A DNA stretch of 6,172 bases, from assembly GCA_031261015.1 (NCBI GenBank), contig JAISKG010000106.1, positions 1-6,172 of the forward strand. Direction: 5' to 3'. Numbering within the stretch: the first letter of the stretch is position 1; every line of letters begins with the position of its first letter. The notes below the pieces were generated by a model, which did not search any database, was not told the DNA's origin, and worked only from the letters and a program-made list of their open reading frames with translations. Source of the DNA: Dysgonamonadaceae bacterium. GTDB taxonomy: Bacteria > Bacteroidota > Bacteroidia > Bacteroidales > Azobacteroidaceae. The translations under genes and the position numbers were made by a program. This document shows, one piece after another, positions 1 to 6,172 of this stretch.

Positions 1-224
1 ACGATTGGGTCGGCGCGAAAGGCATCATTCGTGTGGACTATATTATTTCGCCGGAAGGAGAAGTTAACTTGCTGGAAGTGAACACAACGCCCGGCATGAC
101 GGCAACAAGTTTCATTCCGCAGCAAGTGCGTGCCGCCGGATTAAACATCCGCGAAGTGTTGACCGAAATTATAGAAAATGAATTTAAACAAGATAGATAT
201 GGAGAAGAAGAATCCCGAATTTGA
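1..224 (+). CDS. ddl: D-alanine--D-alanine ligase, C-terminal end (5' partial)
   Basis: The gene enters from the left edge; 73 codons are visible from base 3 to the TGA at 222-224. Ddl is a cytoplasmic ATP-grasp enzyme that joins two D-alanines for the peptidoglycan stem peptide. The visible part is the end of the ATP-grasp domain. Counting from base 3, Asp12 (in RVDY), Glu25 and Asn27 (in LLEVNTTPGMT) match the Mg2+-binding Asp257, Glu270 and Asn272 of E. coli DdlB with identical spacing. The following SFIPQQVRAAG segment is the usual substrate-side loop and last helix of the family. The end looks normal, with a short charged tail. The acyltransferase gene begins inside its last codons in another frame, so the two are probably co-transcribed and translationally coupled. 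The N-terminal two-thirds lies outside the window, so D-Ala-D-Ala versus D-Ala-D-Lac specificity cannot be judged here. Confidence 0.95.
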   Translation, partial: DWVGAKGIIRVDYIISPEGEVNLLEVNTTPGMTATSFIPQQVRAAGLNIREVLTEIIENEFKQDRYGEEESRI

Positions 225-1356
225 CGATATTCGTCCCTACTACGACGAGGAAGTTACGGCGGTGATTGAACGCCTCTTAAGTGATCCCGAATTTCGACGG
301 GTGATTATGGGTTATGTTTTTCCCGACAGGGATTGGGACGAATTTCAAACGCTAATGCGCTCTTTTAAAACCAAAAGAGAGTTCCAGCACAGTTTGGTGA
401 AACACACGGTTTTGGGTTTAGTTTCCAAGAGCGCCGCTTCCGTTACGTGTTCGGGCTTGGAAAATATTGAAAAAGATCAAGCTTATACTTTCCTTTCCAA
501 TCATCGCGATATTGTGCTGGATGCTTCGTTAATCAGCTCGACGTTGGGAATCAACGGCTATGATACGACTGAAATTGCGATCGGCGATAACTTATTGGTA
601 CAACCATGGATCGAGGATCTCGTACGCTTGAATAAAAGTTTTATCGTGAAACGGGGAGTTTCCGTACGCCAGATACTGGAAGTCGCCCGGCATCTTTCGG
701 AATACATTCATTTTGCCATTGAGGAGAAAAAAGAGTCGGTGTGGATTGCGCAACGGGAAGGTCGCGCCAAAGATTCCAACGACCGCACGCAGGAAAGTTT
801 GTTGAAAATGCTGGCGATGGGCGGCGATCCGGATTGGTTCAAGAGTCTTCAATCCTTGAATATCACACCGATCTCATTATCCTACGAATACGATCCTTGC
901 GATTATCTGAAAGCGAAAGAATTTCAACAAAAACGAGATAATCCCGAATTTAAAAAATCGCCGCACGATGATCTTTTGAATATGGAAACCGGATTATTTG
1001 GCGACAAGGGAAATATTCATTTTCAATTTGGGGAACCGATTAATTCGTCGTTGCAATTGCTGGATAATAAATTGAAAAAGAATGAGTTGATTACTGCTGT
1101 CGCTTCGTTGATTGATACGGGAATTTTTCGGAATTACCGTTTTTATCCGGTCAATTACATCGCTTACGATCGCTTGTGGGGTGGAAATTTATTCCTCGAA
1201 TGCTATACTGCTGAAGATCTGCAAAATTTTGATCGTTATATGCAACAGCAATTAGATAAAATTGATTTGCCCGATAAAGATCTTCCGTTTTTGACGGAAA
1301 TGATGTGGACGATGTATGCGTATCCTGTTAAAAATCATTTGGAAATAGCTACTTGA
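199..1356 (+). CDS. PlsC-like glycerolipid acyltransferase
   Basis: A protein of 385 residues from this start, resembling the Bacteroidota proteins annotated as 1-acyl-sn-glycerol-3-phosphate acyltransferase. These transfer a fatty acyl chain to a glycerol-phosphate lipid at the inner membrane. Four acyltransferase blocks are visible: SNHRDIVLD with His102 and Asp108 (block I), FIVKRG at 148-153 (block II), EGR at 187-189 (block III) and Pro224 in ITPISLSYEYDP (block IV). The catalytic His and Asp are separated by five residues, not the usual four. The N-terminal FDDIRPYYDEEV is a family signature and there is no clear membrane segment. An in-frame ATG at 178 would add seven residues and lengthen the overlap with ddl from 26 to 47 bases. 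I prefer 199 because the conserved region starts just after it, but the choice is uncertain. The exact acyl acceptor (glycerol-3-phosphate, lysophosphatidate or another lipid) cannot be read from the sequence. Confidence 0.88.
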   Translation: MEKKNPEFDDIRPYYDEEVTAVIERLLSDPEFRRVIMGYVFPDRDWDEFQTLMRSFKTKREFQHSLVKHTVLGLVSKSAASVTCSGLENIEKDQAYTFLSNHRDIVLDASLISSTLGINGYDTTEIAIGDNLLVQPWIEDLVRLNKSFIVKRGVSVRQILEVARHLSEYIHFAIEEKKESVWIAQREGRAKDSNDRTQESLLKMLAMGGDPDWFKSLQSLNITPISLSYEYDPCDYLKAKEFQQKRDNPEFKKSPHDDLLNMETGLFGDKGNIHFQFGEPINSSLQLLDNKLKKNELITAVASLIDTGIFRNYRFYPVNYIAYDRLWGGNLFLECYTAEDLQNFDRYMQQQLDKIDLPDKDLPFLTEMMWTMYAYPVKNHLEIAT

Positions 1357-1357
1357 T

Positions 1358-1999
1358 ATGAAAATAAGTCGTTCCATTTTGCTGTTTTTGTGCTTTGCGT
1401 TGTTTTCCTGCGAAAATGATCCGGTGGATTACGGTTTAGGTGAATATTTTCAAGATATCGTCACTGCTGCGGAAAATCGTATTTTTCTGTTAGACAACGG
1501 AAAACAAGTTTACGAACAGCAAACCGGCGATACGGCGAATGTTTATCAAGCTGGAAAACGGGTTGTTTTAATTTATTCTTATACAGATAGTAATGTTTCG
1601 GAAAATCTCCGTCCGGTGCATATTCATCAATCTTATGCCATACCTTTAGGCGAATTGAAAACAACTACGACAATGAATATCGGTCGTTTACCGGAAATTC
1701 CCATTCAGTTGCAAAGCGTGTGGATGGGCAGTCATTATTTGAATTTCCGGTTTTACATGGAGTATAAATCCGAAACTCACAGCATGATGCTGGTTTGTGA
1801 TGAAAAGAAATCAGGTAATGCAGAGCAAACACTTTATTTGAAGCACGATACGAATAAAGATCCGGCAGGATACTGGGTGTTTACGCTGATGTCAATTGAC
1901 CTGAGTCGCGTGTTGGGAGAACCGACGGGAGAGCGGACTTTGCATGTGCATCTTCAGACAACAAATTATGGGGAAAAAACCTACACTTTTAAATATTAA
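1358..1999 (+). CDS. NigD-like lipoprotein
   Basis: A 213-residue lipoprotein of unknown function. A positively charged start (MKISR) and hydrophobic stretch (residues 6-17) end in a lipobox LFSC, so Cys18 is the likely lipidated residue. Cys18 is followed by Glu-Asn-Asp; acidic residues there resemble the export signals that bring some Bacteroidota lipoproteins to the cell surface, though this match is weak. The mature part fits the two-domain NigD-like family by pattern: an N-terminal OB-like part (about residues 38-105, with RIFLLDNGKQ and GKRVVLIYSY) and a C-terminal beta-sandwich (about 115-213, with VWMGSHYLNFRF, HSMMLVCD and LYLKHD). NigD was named from a Bacteroides bacteriocin locus, but family members are widespread and uncharacterised, so no bacteriocin role is implied. 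The ATG lies one base after the acyltransferase stop, which indicates a shared transcript. Confidence 0.85.
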   Translation: MKISRSILLFLCFALFSCENDPVDYGLGEYFQDIVTAAENRIFLLDNGKQVYEQQTGDTANVYQAGKRVVLIYSYTDSNVSENLRPVHIHQSYAIPLGELKTTTTMNIGRLPEIPIQLQSVWMGSHYLNFRFYMEYKSETHSMMLVCDEKKSGNAEQTLYLKHDTNKDPAGYWVFTLMSIDLSRVLGEPTGERTLHVHLQTTNYGEKTYTFKY

Positions 2000-2040
2000 T
2001 TGGAAGTTGAAAATTGAGAATTGAAAATTGGAAGTTGAAA
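2000..2040 (+). repeat. 13-bp direct repeat in an A/T-rich TTGAAAATT-type tract
   Basis: Two exact copies of TTGGAAGTTGAAA lie at 2000-2012 and 2028-2040, separated by 15 bases made of further related units (TTGAGAA, TTGAAAA). The whole tract is built from near-copies of a seven-base TTGAAAA-like unit. It begins directly after the lipoprotein stop codon and fills more than half of the 70-base gap before nadE. The remaining 2041-2069 is A/T-rich with no recognisable promoter element, riboswitch or hairpin. It could be a simple-repeat spacer of the sort scattered between genes in Bacteroidota, a protein-binding site, or slippage-derived sequence. Confidence 0.8.
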
Positions 2041-2069
2041 TGCTTTCCTAAATTAAATAGTAAGCGGTT

Positions 2070-4073
2070 ATGAAAGATTATGGATTTTATCGCGTGGCGG
2101 CGGCTATTCCCGAACTTTGGGTGGCGGATTGTGAATTTAACTCGCAGCAAATCAAGAAATTAATTTTTCAAGCTTACGAAAAGAAAGCGACTGTGGTTTG
2201 TTTTCCCGAATTGTCGATTACGGGTTATACTTGCGGCGATTTGTTTTTTCAAGAAACCTTGATCCGGGAAGCAGAAAAAGCGGTTGAACAATTGTTGAGC
2301 GATACAAGAGAATTGCCGGTTACGTTTGTGATTGGCGCGCCGGTGCAGGTAAATTCCAAGTTATATAATTGTGCTTTAGTATGTTGTGAAGGGAAAATTA
2401 TGGGAATTGTGCCCAAAGTTTATTTGCCGAATTATTCCGAATTTTATGAGAAGCGTTGGTTTGAATCGTATTCTTCGCGATCGTTTTGTCCGGAAATTGC
2501 GTTTCCCGTTGTGCAGTACGCAGGCAATGAAACGTTTTTCGGAACTAACTTGCTGTTTGGCAGAGGCGAACGTTTTTTTGCTGTGGAAATTTGCGAGGAT
2601 GTTTGGTCGGTCATTCCGCCGAGTTCCTACCATGCGATGAATCGTGCGCAATTGATTTTCAATCTTTCGGCGAGTCCCGAATTGATCGGTAAACGGCAGT
2701 ATGTCAAATCATTGTTGAGTCAGCAATCGGCGCGATGCCAAGCGGCTTATGTATATGCCGCCGCCGGTTTCGGCGAATCGACGACCGATTTGGTTTATGC
2801 CGGGAATGCGTATATTTACGAAAACGGAAAATTATTAGCGGAATCGCAACGCTTTCAATATCAGGAACAATTGATTTTCAGCGAAATTGATTTTGATTTG
2901 CTGGCAGCCGAGCGGAAGAAAAATACAACTTTTATTTCCAAACCACAAAGTTTGGATTATCAGAAAATTCCTCTTCTTTTGCAGGCGCATGGGGAAATGG
3001 CTCTCAGTCGGACGATTAACCCTACGCCTTTTGTTCCTACTTCGAACGATTATAATGAGAGTTGTGAAGAAATTTTCTCGATTCAAGTGGCCGGATTAGC
3101 GAAACGAACGGTTCACACGCATGCTCAATCGCTGATTTTAGGTATCTCCGGCGGATTGGATTCTACGCTGGCATTACTGGTTTGCGTGAAAGCTGTCGAT
3201 AAATTAAAGCTGCCTCGCACAACGATTTGTGGCGTCACCATGCCCGGATTCGGCACTACGCAGCGGACTTACAACAACGCGATTCGCCTGATGCAATCGT
3301 TGGGTATCACGATGAAAGAAATCAGCATCGTGCCGGCTTGCGAACAACATTTCAAAGATATTGGCCATGATCCTGAAATTCATGATGTTACTTACGAAAA
3401 TACGCAGGCGCGCGAACGCACGCAAGTCCTGATGGATTTGGCCAACCAAATGAATGGCTTGGTCATCGGTACCGGCGATTTGTCGGAATTGGCCTTGGGT
3501 TGGGCGACTTACAACGGCGATCATATTTCGATGTACGCAGTTAATACGGGAATACCAAAGACTTTAGTGCGACATTTGGTTCGTTGGGTGGCGACTACGC
3601 AATTAGACGCAGCGGCGCAAGTGACTTTGTTGGATATTGTCGATACGCCCGTCAGTCCGGAATTGCTTCCGACCGGCGACGAAGGCCAAATGACTCAGTT
3701 TACGGAAGATGTTGTCGGTCCTTACGAATTGCACGATTTCTTTTTATTCTACACCTTGCGTTACGGATTTTCACCTTCTAAAATTTATTTTTTAGCTCGT
3801 CAAGCCTTTCAAGGTATTTATGATAATCAATTGATTTTGAAATGGATGGAGGTTTTCTTCCGTCGTTTTTTCGCTCAGCAATTTAAACGGAGTTGTATGC
3901 CGGATGGGCCGAAGGTCGGCTCGGTAAATTTATCGCCGCGAGGAGATTGGCGGATGCCGAGCGATGCGGTGGCGGAGCTGTGGTTGAAGGAAATTACAGA
4001 ATTAGTTACCAATACGGCATTCTTTATTGTCCCAAAAGCCAAGCCGTCGCATACTTTGGATGCTCACGCCTGA
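2070..4073 (+). CDS. nadE: Glutamine-dependent NAD+ synthase
   Basis: A 667-residue cytoplasmic enzyme for the last step of NAD+ synthesis: ATP-dependent amidation of nicotinate adenine dinucleotide, using ammonia released from glutamine. The N-terminal nitrilase-type glutaminase (about 1-300) shows the expected triad: Glu47 in [14 protein letters not shown], Lys116 in [14 protein letters not shown] and Cys175 in VEICEDVW. The C-terminal synthetase (about 330-650) has the ATP pyrophosphatase P-loop SGGLDS at 360-365, NTQARER at 444-450, [12 protein letters not shown] at 467-478, [14 protein letters not shown] at 545-558 and [13 protein letters not shown] at 621-633. The length matches the long two-domain bacterial form (M. 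tuberculosis type), not the short ammonia-only form, so the glutaminase appears complete and active. The start is supported by the conserved [12 protein letters not shown] beginning three residues in. It follows the lipoprotein gene by 70 bases with no clear promoter, and its last 50 bases overlap the convergent HU-SPOR gene. Confidence 0.97.
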   Translation: MKDYGFYRVAAAIPELWVADCEFNSQQIKKLIFQAYEKKATVVCFPELSITGYTCGDLFFQETLIREAEKAVEQLLSDTRELPVTFVIGAPVQVNSKLYNCALVCCEGKIMGIVPKVYLPNYSEFYEKRWFESYSSRSFCPEIAFPVVQYAGNETFFGTNLLFGRGERFFAVEICEDVWSVIPPSSYHAMNRAQLIFNLSASPELIGKRQYVKSLLSQQSARCQAAYVYAAAGFGESTTDLVYAGNAYIYENGKLLAESQRFQYQEQLIFSEIDFDLLAAERKKNTTFISKPQSLDYQKIPLLLQAHGEMALSRTINPTPFVPTSNDYNESCEEIFSIQVAGLAKRTVHTHAQSLILGISGGLDSTLALLVCVKAVDKLKLPRTTICGVTMPGFGTTQRTYNNAIRLMQSLGITMKEISIVPACEQHFKDIGHDPEIHDVTYENTQARERTQVLMDLANQMNGLVIGTGDLSELALGWATYNGDHISMYAVNTGIPKTLVRHLVRWVATTQLDAAAQVTLLDIVDTPVSPELLPTGDEGQMTQFTEDVVGPYELHDFFLFYTLRYGFSPSKIYFLARQAFQGIYDNQLILKWMEVFFRRFFAQQFKRSCMPDGPKVGSVNLSPRGDWRMPSDAVAELWLKEITELVTNTAFFIVPKAKPSHTLDAHA

Positions 4074-5004
4074 AATTCCGTAAATAAACCTCCGCTTCCC
4101 TTTTTTCTTCCAATTGCCGAACATAAATACGATGCCGGTTTTTTTCGCTAATGATTTTAGCTTCGGGAAATTCGATTTGCAGATCTGCCAAATTTTCCTT
4201 GGCGGCTTGTTTTGTCGGTAAACTGGCGATCACAATATAATATTGAGTGCGGGCGACCGGCGCCGGCGTTTGTTTTAGCTCAGGAATAATTTCTTCGACA
4301 AATTTTCCGGTAAGGGTATCGGATGGAATGCTATCTTTTGCAATAAACTCCTCATTGTCAGTCTGTTTTGTAGAAGTGGAAAATGAAAATAGTGTAGCCT
4401 GTTGCGTCCGCAATTCCGGCGAAGGACTCCATTGATTATTTAAAGGAGTGGAGAGTGCAAATAAAGCGATCACGGCGGCAGCAACCGAAGCTGTCCAAGC
4501 CAGTGTTTTTTTATGTACCGGAATCAGAATTACTTCCCGGCCGGAAACCGGTTTTTGTGCAGATTCTTCAACGATCTGTAATTCCGTGAGTTTCGGAAAA
4601 TAAAACGACGTCAGCCCGAAATGGGAGGCGTTGCAACTCAAATGCTCGGCCGGTGTGAACAGGAGCGTTTGATTTTCGGAAAGGGAAAAACGGCCGATCC
4701 ATTCCATCGCAACTGTTTGATTGGCATACAATTGTTCCATTAATTGATTGACGTAACGCTGAATCGTTAAAATGGCGGCTTGGTACGAAGTTTTTTCCGT
4801 TTGAGCAATCGCGTGCGCCAGCAATCCATCGTTGTGCTTCACTTCCGGATTAAATCCAATGCTTTGACTTGGAGGCGCAAACACGCCGCTTTCCTTGATT
4901 TGCGAGGCCGCCGCCGGCGAAACCACCCACGCGCCGAATCCCGGAAGGATCACACATTCGTGCTTCGTCAATAAACAAGCGATATGAAAAGCTACGTTTT
5001 GCAT
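4024..5004 (-). CDS. HU-like/SPOR domain membrane protein
   Basis: A 326-residue protein with the Bacteroidota-specific layout of two N-terminal HU-like (CCDC81-like) domains, one membrane segment and a C-terminal SPOR domain. The first HU-like part (about 1-55) carries HIACLLTKHECVILPGFGAW; the second (about 55-140) includes NDGLLAHAIAQTE and a helix ending in LMEQLYANQ. A hydrophobic segment at about 167-184 is preceded by HKK and no signal peptide is present, so the N-terminus should be cytoplasmic and the C-terminus periplasmic. A low-complexity linker (about 185-250) leads to the SPOR domain (about 253-326; YYIVIASLPTKQAAKENL, RIYVRQLEEKREAEVYL, ending AWLLGQ). SPOR domains bind denuded peptidoglycan glycans; the HU-like pair is related to DNA-binding proteins, but its ligand is unknown. 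An ATG 20 codons upstream (5064) is rejected because it overlaps the neighbour gene and ignores the promoter at 5009-5016. Confidence 0.88.
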   Translation of the reverse strand: MQNVAFHIACLLTKHECVILPGFGAWVVSPAAASQIKESGVFAPPSQSIGFNPEVKHNDGLLAHAIAQTEKTSYQAAILTIQRYVNQLMEQLYANQTVAMEWIGRFSLSENQTLLFTPAEHLSCNASHFGLTSFYFPKLTELQIVEESAQKPVSGREVILIPVHKKTLAWTASVAAAVIALFALSTPLNNQWSPSPELRTQQATLFSFSTSTKQTDNEEFIAKDSIPSDTLTGKFVEEIIPELKQTPAPVARTQYYIVIASLPTKQAAKENLADLQIEFPEAKIISEKNRHRIYVRQLEEKREAEVYLRNFRREHPKYATAWLLGQ

Positions 5005-5008
5005 GACG

Positions 5009-5016
5009 CAAAGGTA
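5009..5016 (-). promoter_or_regulatory. Bacteroidota -7 promoter element TAnnTTTG for the HU-SPOR gene
   Basis: Read on the minus strand the bases are TACCTTTG followed by C, a full match to the Bacteroidota -7 consensus TAnnTTTG(C). It lies in the 47-base gap between the T9SS-cargo stop and the HU-SPOR ATG, and ends 4 bases before that ATG. Transcription would therefore start at or within a base or two of the ATG. The -33 TTTG element is poor: TTTC at 5038-5041 has a suitable spacing of 21 bases, while a TTG at 5030-5032 is too close. The location and perfect -7 match make this a good candidate. Confidence 0.6.
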
Positions 5017-5051
5017 AGGAGAAAAATGACAATGAATGAAATTTTTTTCGC

Positions 5052-6172
5052 CTATTTTTTCCAAAATTTTGTCCGCGCAACTGTCGTTCCTGCATCCGAA
5101 AGAACGACCACATACAATCCGGCCGCCAGCGAAGCAACGCTTATTTTATTAATATCCAATTGATTGACTGCGCTGTTTGCAATTTTTCTCCCGGTGGTAT
5201 CGTAAATTTCCGCCCGTAATTTTTTCCCGGCTAAAGAGGTGAGATCCAGAAATAAAACTTCGCCGGCAGGATTTGGAAAGACGGTTAACTGCTTTATATC
5301 AGGTGTTTGCAATCCGGTAGCCGGTTTGGAAAATGTTTCAATCGCAAAATAATAGTGGGCAAATCGTCCGAATTCAGGCTCGAAGCGATAAGCATCCCGA
5401 TACGTGGTACTGCTAATTTTGTATCGCAATGCGGCCGCGCCTTTGGTGCCGCCGTATTCGTCGTAAGCCCAGAAATACAAGCCGTCGTCGCCCGAATCGT
5501 ACAAGCTGATTTTGTAACTTCCCGGCAATAAATCCAATTCCGTGATATAGACATGATTGCGGGTCATCGCAGGTTCATTTTCGTATAGTACATTGCCGGT
5601 GGCGACGTCGTAAATTTTCCACGTCGTTTCTTCCGGAGCGTGATTCGTTTTGAAATAAAACTGATAATTCCTTTTCCCTATAGTTTGAGGAAGTTGGAAC
5701 GTCGAAGTCAGGCTGTTGTTGTGCGGCGTAGGATCGACTTTTCCGTTCGGATTTTTCAATTCAAAGCGGAATGAGCCTGTCTTTTCGGTCACTTCGTTCC
5801 AATCGGGAAACGGCAACACTACCGTATCTTTTTCCAGAAAAGCCAAATACCCGTTCCATGCGTGATGATAGATGGTTTTACCGGGGAATCCATAGTCAAT
5901 TTCTAAAGTGGTAAGCGGTTTGGAACCAATATTTTGAATGACTACAACCGGTTCGCCGCAAGTTGGATTAAAGCGGCCTTGCAGCGGATTTTCGGTAGGT
6001 GCAATGAGGGCTTCGGCGGCGGCATCGTCGGTTTGGCGGATTTCGCCGTAAGTCACCAGATAAATTGCTGTGCGGTAAAATCCGTAAGGATCCGGCTCAA
6101 TGTCGTAATCGAAGCGGATAGACTGGTTGCGGATGTAAGGCGTGAGATCAAATTCGCGGGTTGTTCCCTCGG
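5052..6172 (-). CDS. Secreted T9SS cargo protein, C-terminal part (5' partial)
   Basis: The reading frame is open to the right edge, giving 372 visible residues (numbered from the edge); its start lies outside. Residues about 1-55 (REFDLTPYIRNQ, DPYGFYRTAIYLVTYGEIR) look like the end of a beta-rich domain that may be PNGase F-like. About 60-125 (FNPTCGEPVVVIQNIG, WNGYLAFLEKDTVVLP) resembles a CARDB-type Ig-like fold, a common stalk module. About 160-280 is a beta-rich module with LPGSYKISLYDSGDDGLYFW, whose acidic DSGDD loop could bind calcium. Residues 295-372 are a T9SS type A sorting domain: LTVFPNPAGEVLFLDL, IYDTTGRKI, SLAAGLYVVVLSD and a basic KFWKK end. Such proteins cross the outer membrane by type IX secretion, and the domain is normally removed at the surface. 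The enzymatic function, if any, must be judged from the missing N-terminal part. Confidence 0.85.
   Translation of the reverse strand, partial: EGTTREFDLTPYIRNQSIRFDYDIEPDPYGFYRTAIYLVTYGEIRQTDDAAAEALIAPTENPLQGRFNPTCGEPVVVIQNIGSKPLTTLEIDYGFPGKTIYHHAWNGYLAFLEKDTVVLPFPDWNEVTEKTGSFRFELKNPNGKVDPTPHNNSLTSTFQLPQTIGKRNYQFYFKTNHAPEETTWKIYDVATGNVLYENEPAMTRNHVYITELDLLPGSYKISLYDSGDDGLYFWAYDEYGGTKGAAALRYKISSTTYRDAYRFEPEFGRFAHYYFAIETFSKPATGLQTPDIKQLTVFPNPAGEVLFLDLTSLAGKKLRAEIYDTTGRKIANSAVNQLDINKISVASLAAGLYVVVLSDAGTTVARTKFWKK

Noticed and set aside
2041..2069. Promoter or riboswitch directly before nadE
   Set aside because: No TAnnTTTG match, no NAD-type riboswitch fold and no stable hairpin could be seen in these 29 bases; transcription from upstream is the simpler reading.
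3204..3524. Open frame of 106 codons antisense to the nadE synthetase domain
   Set aside because: It lies wholly within the strongly conserved nadE frame, is rich in Arg, His and Gln as expected for an antisense shadow, and shows no domain or signal.
4074..4120. T-rich stretch after the nadE stop (CCCTTTTTTCTTCC) as a terminator
   Set aside because: No inverted repeat precedes the T run, and the bases code for the Glu/Lys-rich part of the SPOR domain on the minus strand.
4541..4556. Terminator-like CCGGAAACCGG followed by five T on the plus strand
   Set aside because: The stem is only 4 bp and CCGG is self-complementary by itself. It lies inside the HU-SPOR coding region on the other strand, where it encodes part of the segment before the membrane helix, and no plus-strand gene ends nearby.
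5005..5064. Upstream ATG at 5064 as the start of the HU-SPOR protein
   Set aside because: It would add 20 residues unlike the family, overlap the T9SS-cargo gene by 13 bases, and place the start upstream of the TAnnTTTG element. The conserved HU-like part begins right at the ATG at 5004.
4850..5137. Minus-strand open frame of 95 codons spanning the HU-SPOR start and the cargo gene end
   Set aside because: It runs in a different frame across two well-supported genes and their promoter, with a composition (Arg/Gly/Ser-rich) typical of an out-of-frame reading.
6054..6056. GTG at 6056 (minus strand) as the true start of the T9SS cargo
   Set aside because: The frame continues open to the window edge with well-formed beta-strand sequence, and there is no signal peptide after this GTG, which a T9SS cargo needs.

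Overview
The window looks like chromosomal DNA from a member of Bacteroidota, most likely the order Bacteroidales. Four things point this way: a NigD-like lipoprotein, a protein joining HU-like domains to a SPOR domain, a C-terminal type A sorting domain for the type IX secretion system (T9SS), and a TAnnTTTG promoter element of the Bacteroidota type. Shine-Dalgarno sequences are absent or weak before the starts, which also fits. There are no RNA genes, insertion sequences, CRISPR arrays or phage genes, and no gene-free stretch longer than about 70 bases.

Plus strand, 1-4073: four genes run in one direction and are tightly packed. They are the 3' end of ddl (D-alanine--D-alanine ligase), an overlapping PlsC-like acyltransferase gene, a NigD-like lipoprotein gene one base further on, and, after a 70-base gap holding a short direct repeat, a full-length glutamine-dependent NAD+ synthase (nadE). 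The first three are probably one transcript that serves the cell envelope (peptidoglycan precursor, phospholipid, lipoprotein). nadE may be read through from it, since I see no clear promoter in front of it.

Minus strand, 6172-4024: two genes converge on nadE. Entering from the right edge is the 3' part of a large secreted protein with beta-sandwich domains and a T9SS sorting domain. After 47 bases comes an HU-SPOR membrane protein. Its promoter element lies only 4 bases before its ATG, so its mRNA may be leaderless. Its last codons overlap the end of nadE by 50 bases on the opposite strand.

No wholly new system is apparent. The points most worth a second look are the convergent coding overlap, the possible leaderless promoter, the HU/SPOR architecture, the unusual HX5D spacing in the acyltransferase, and the identity of the truncated T9SS cargo protein.
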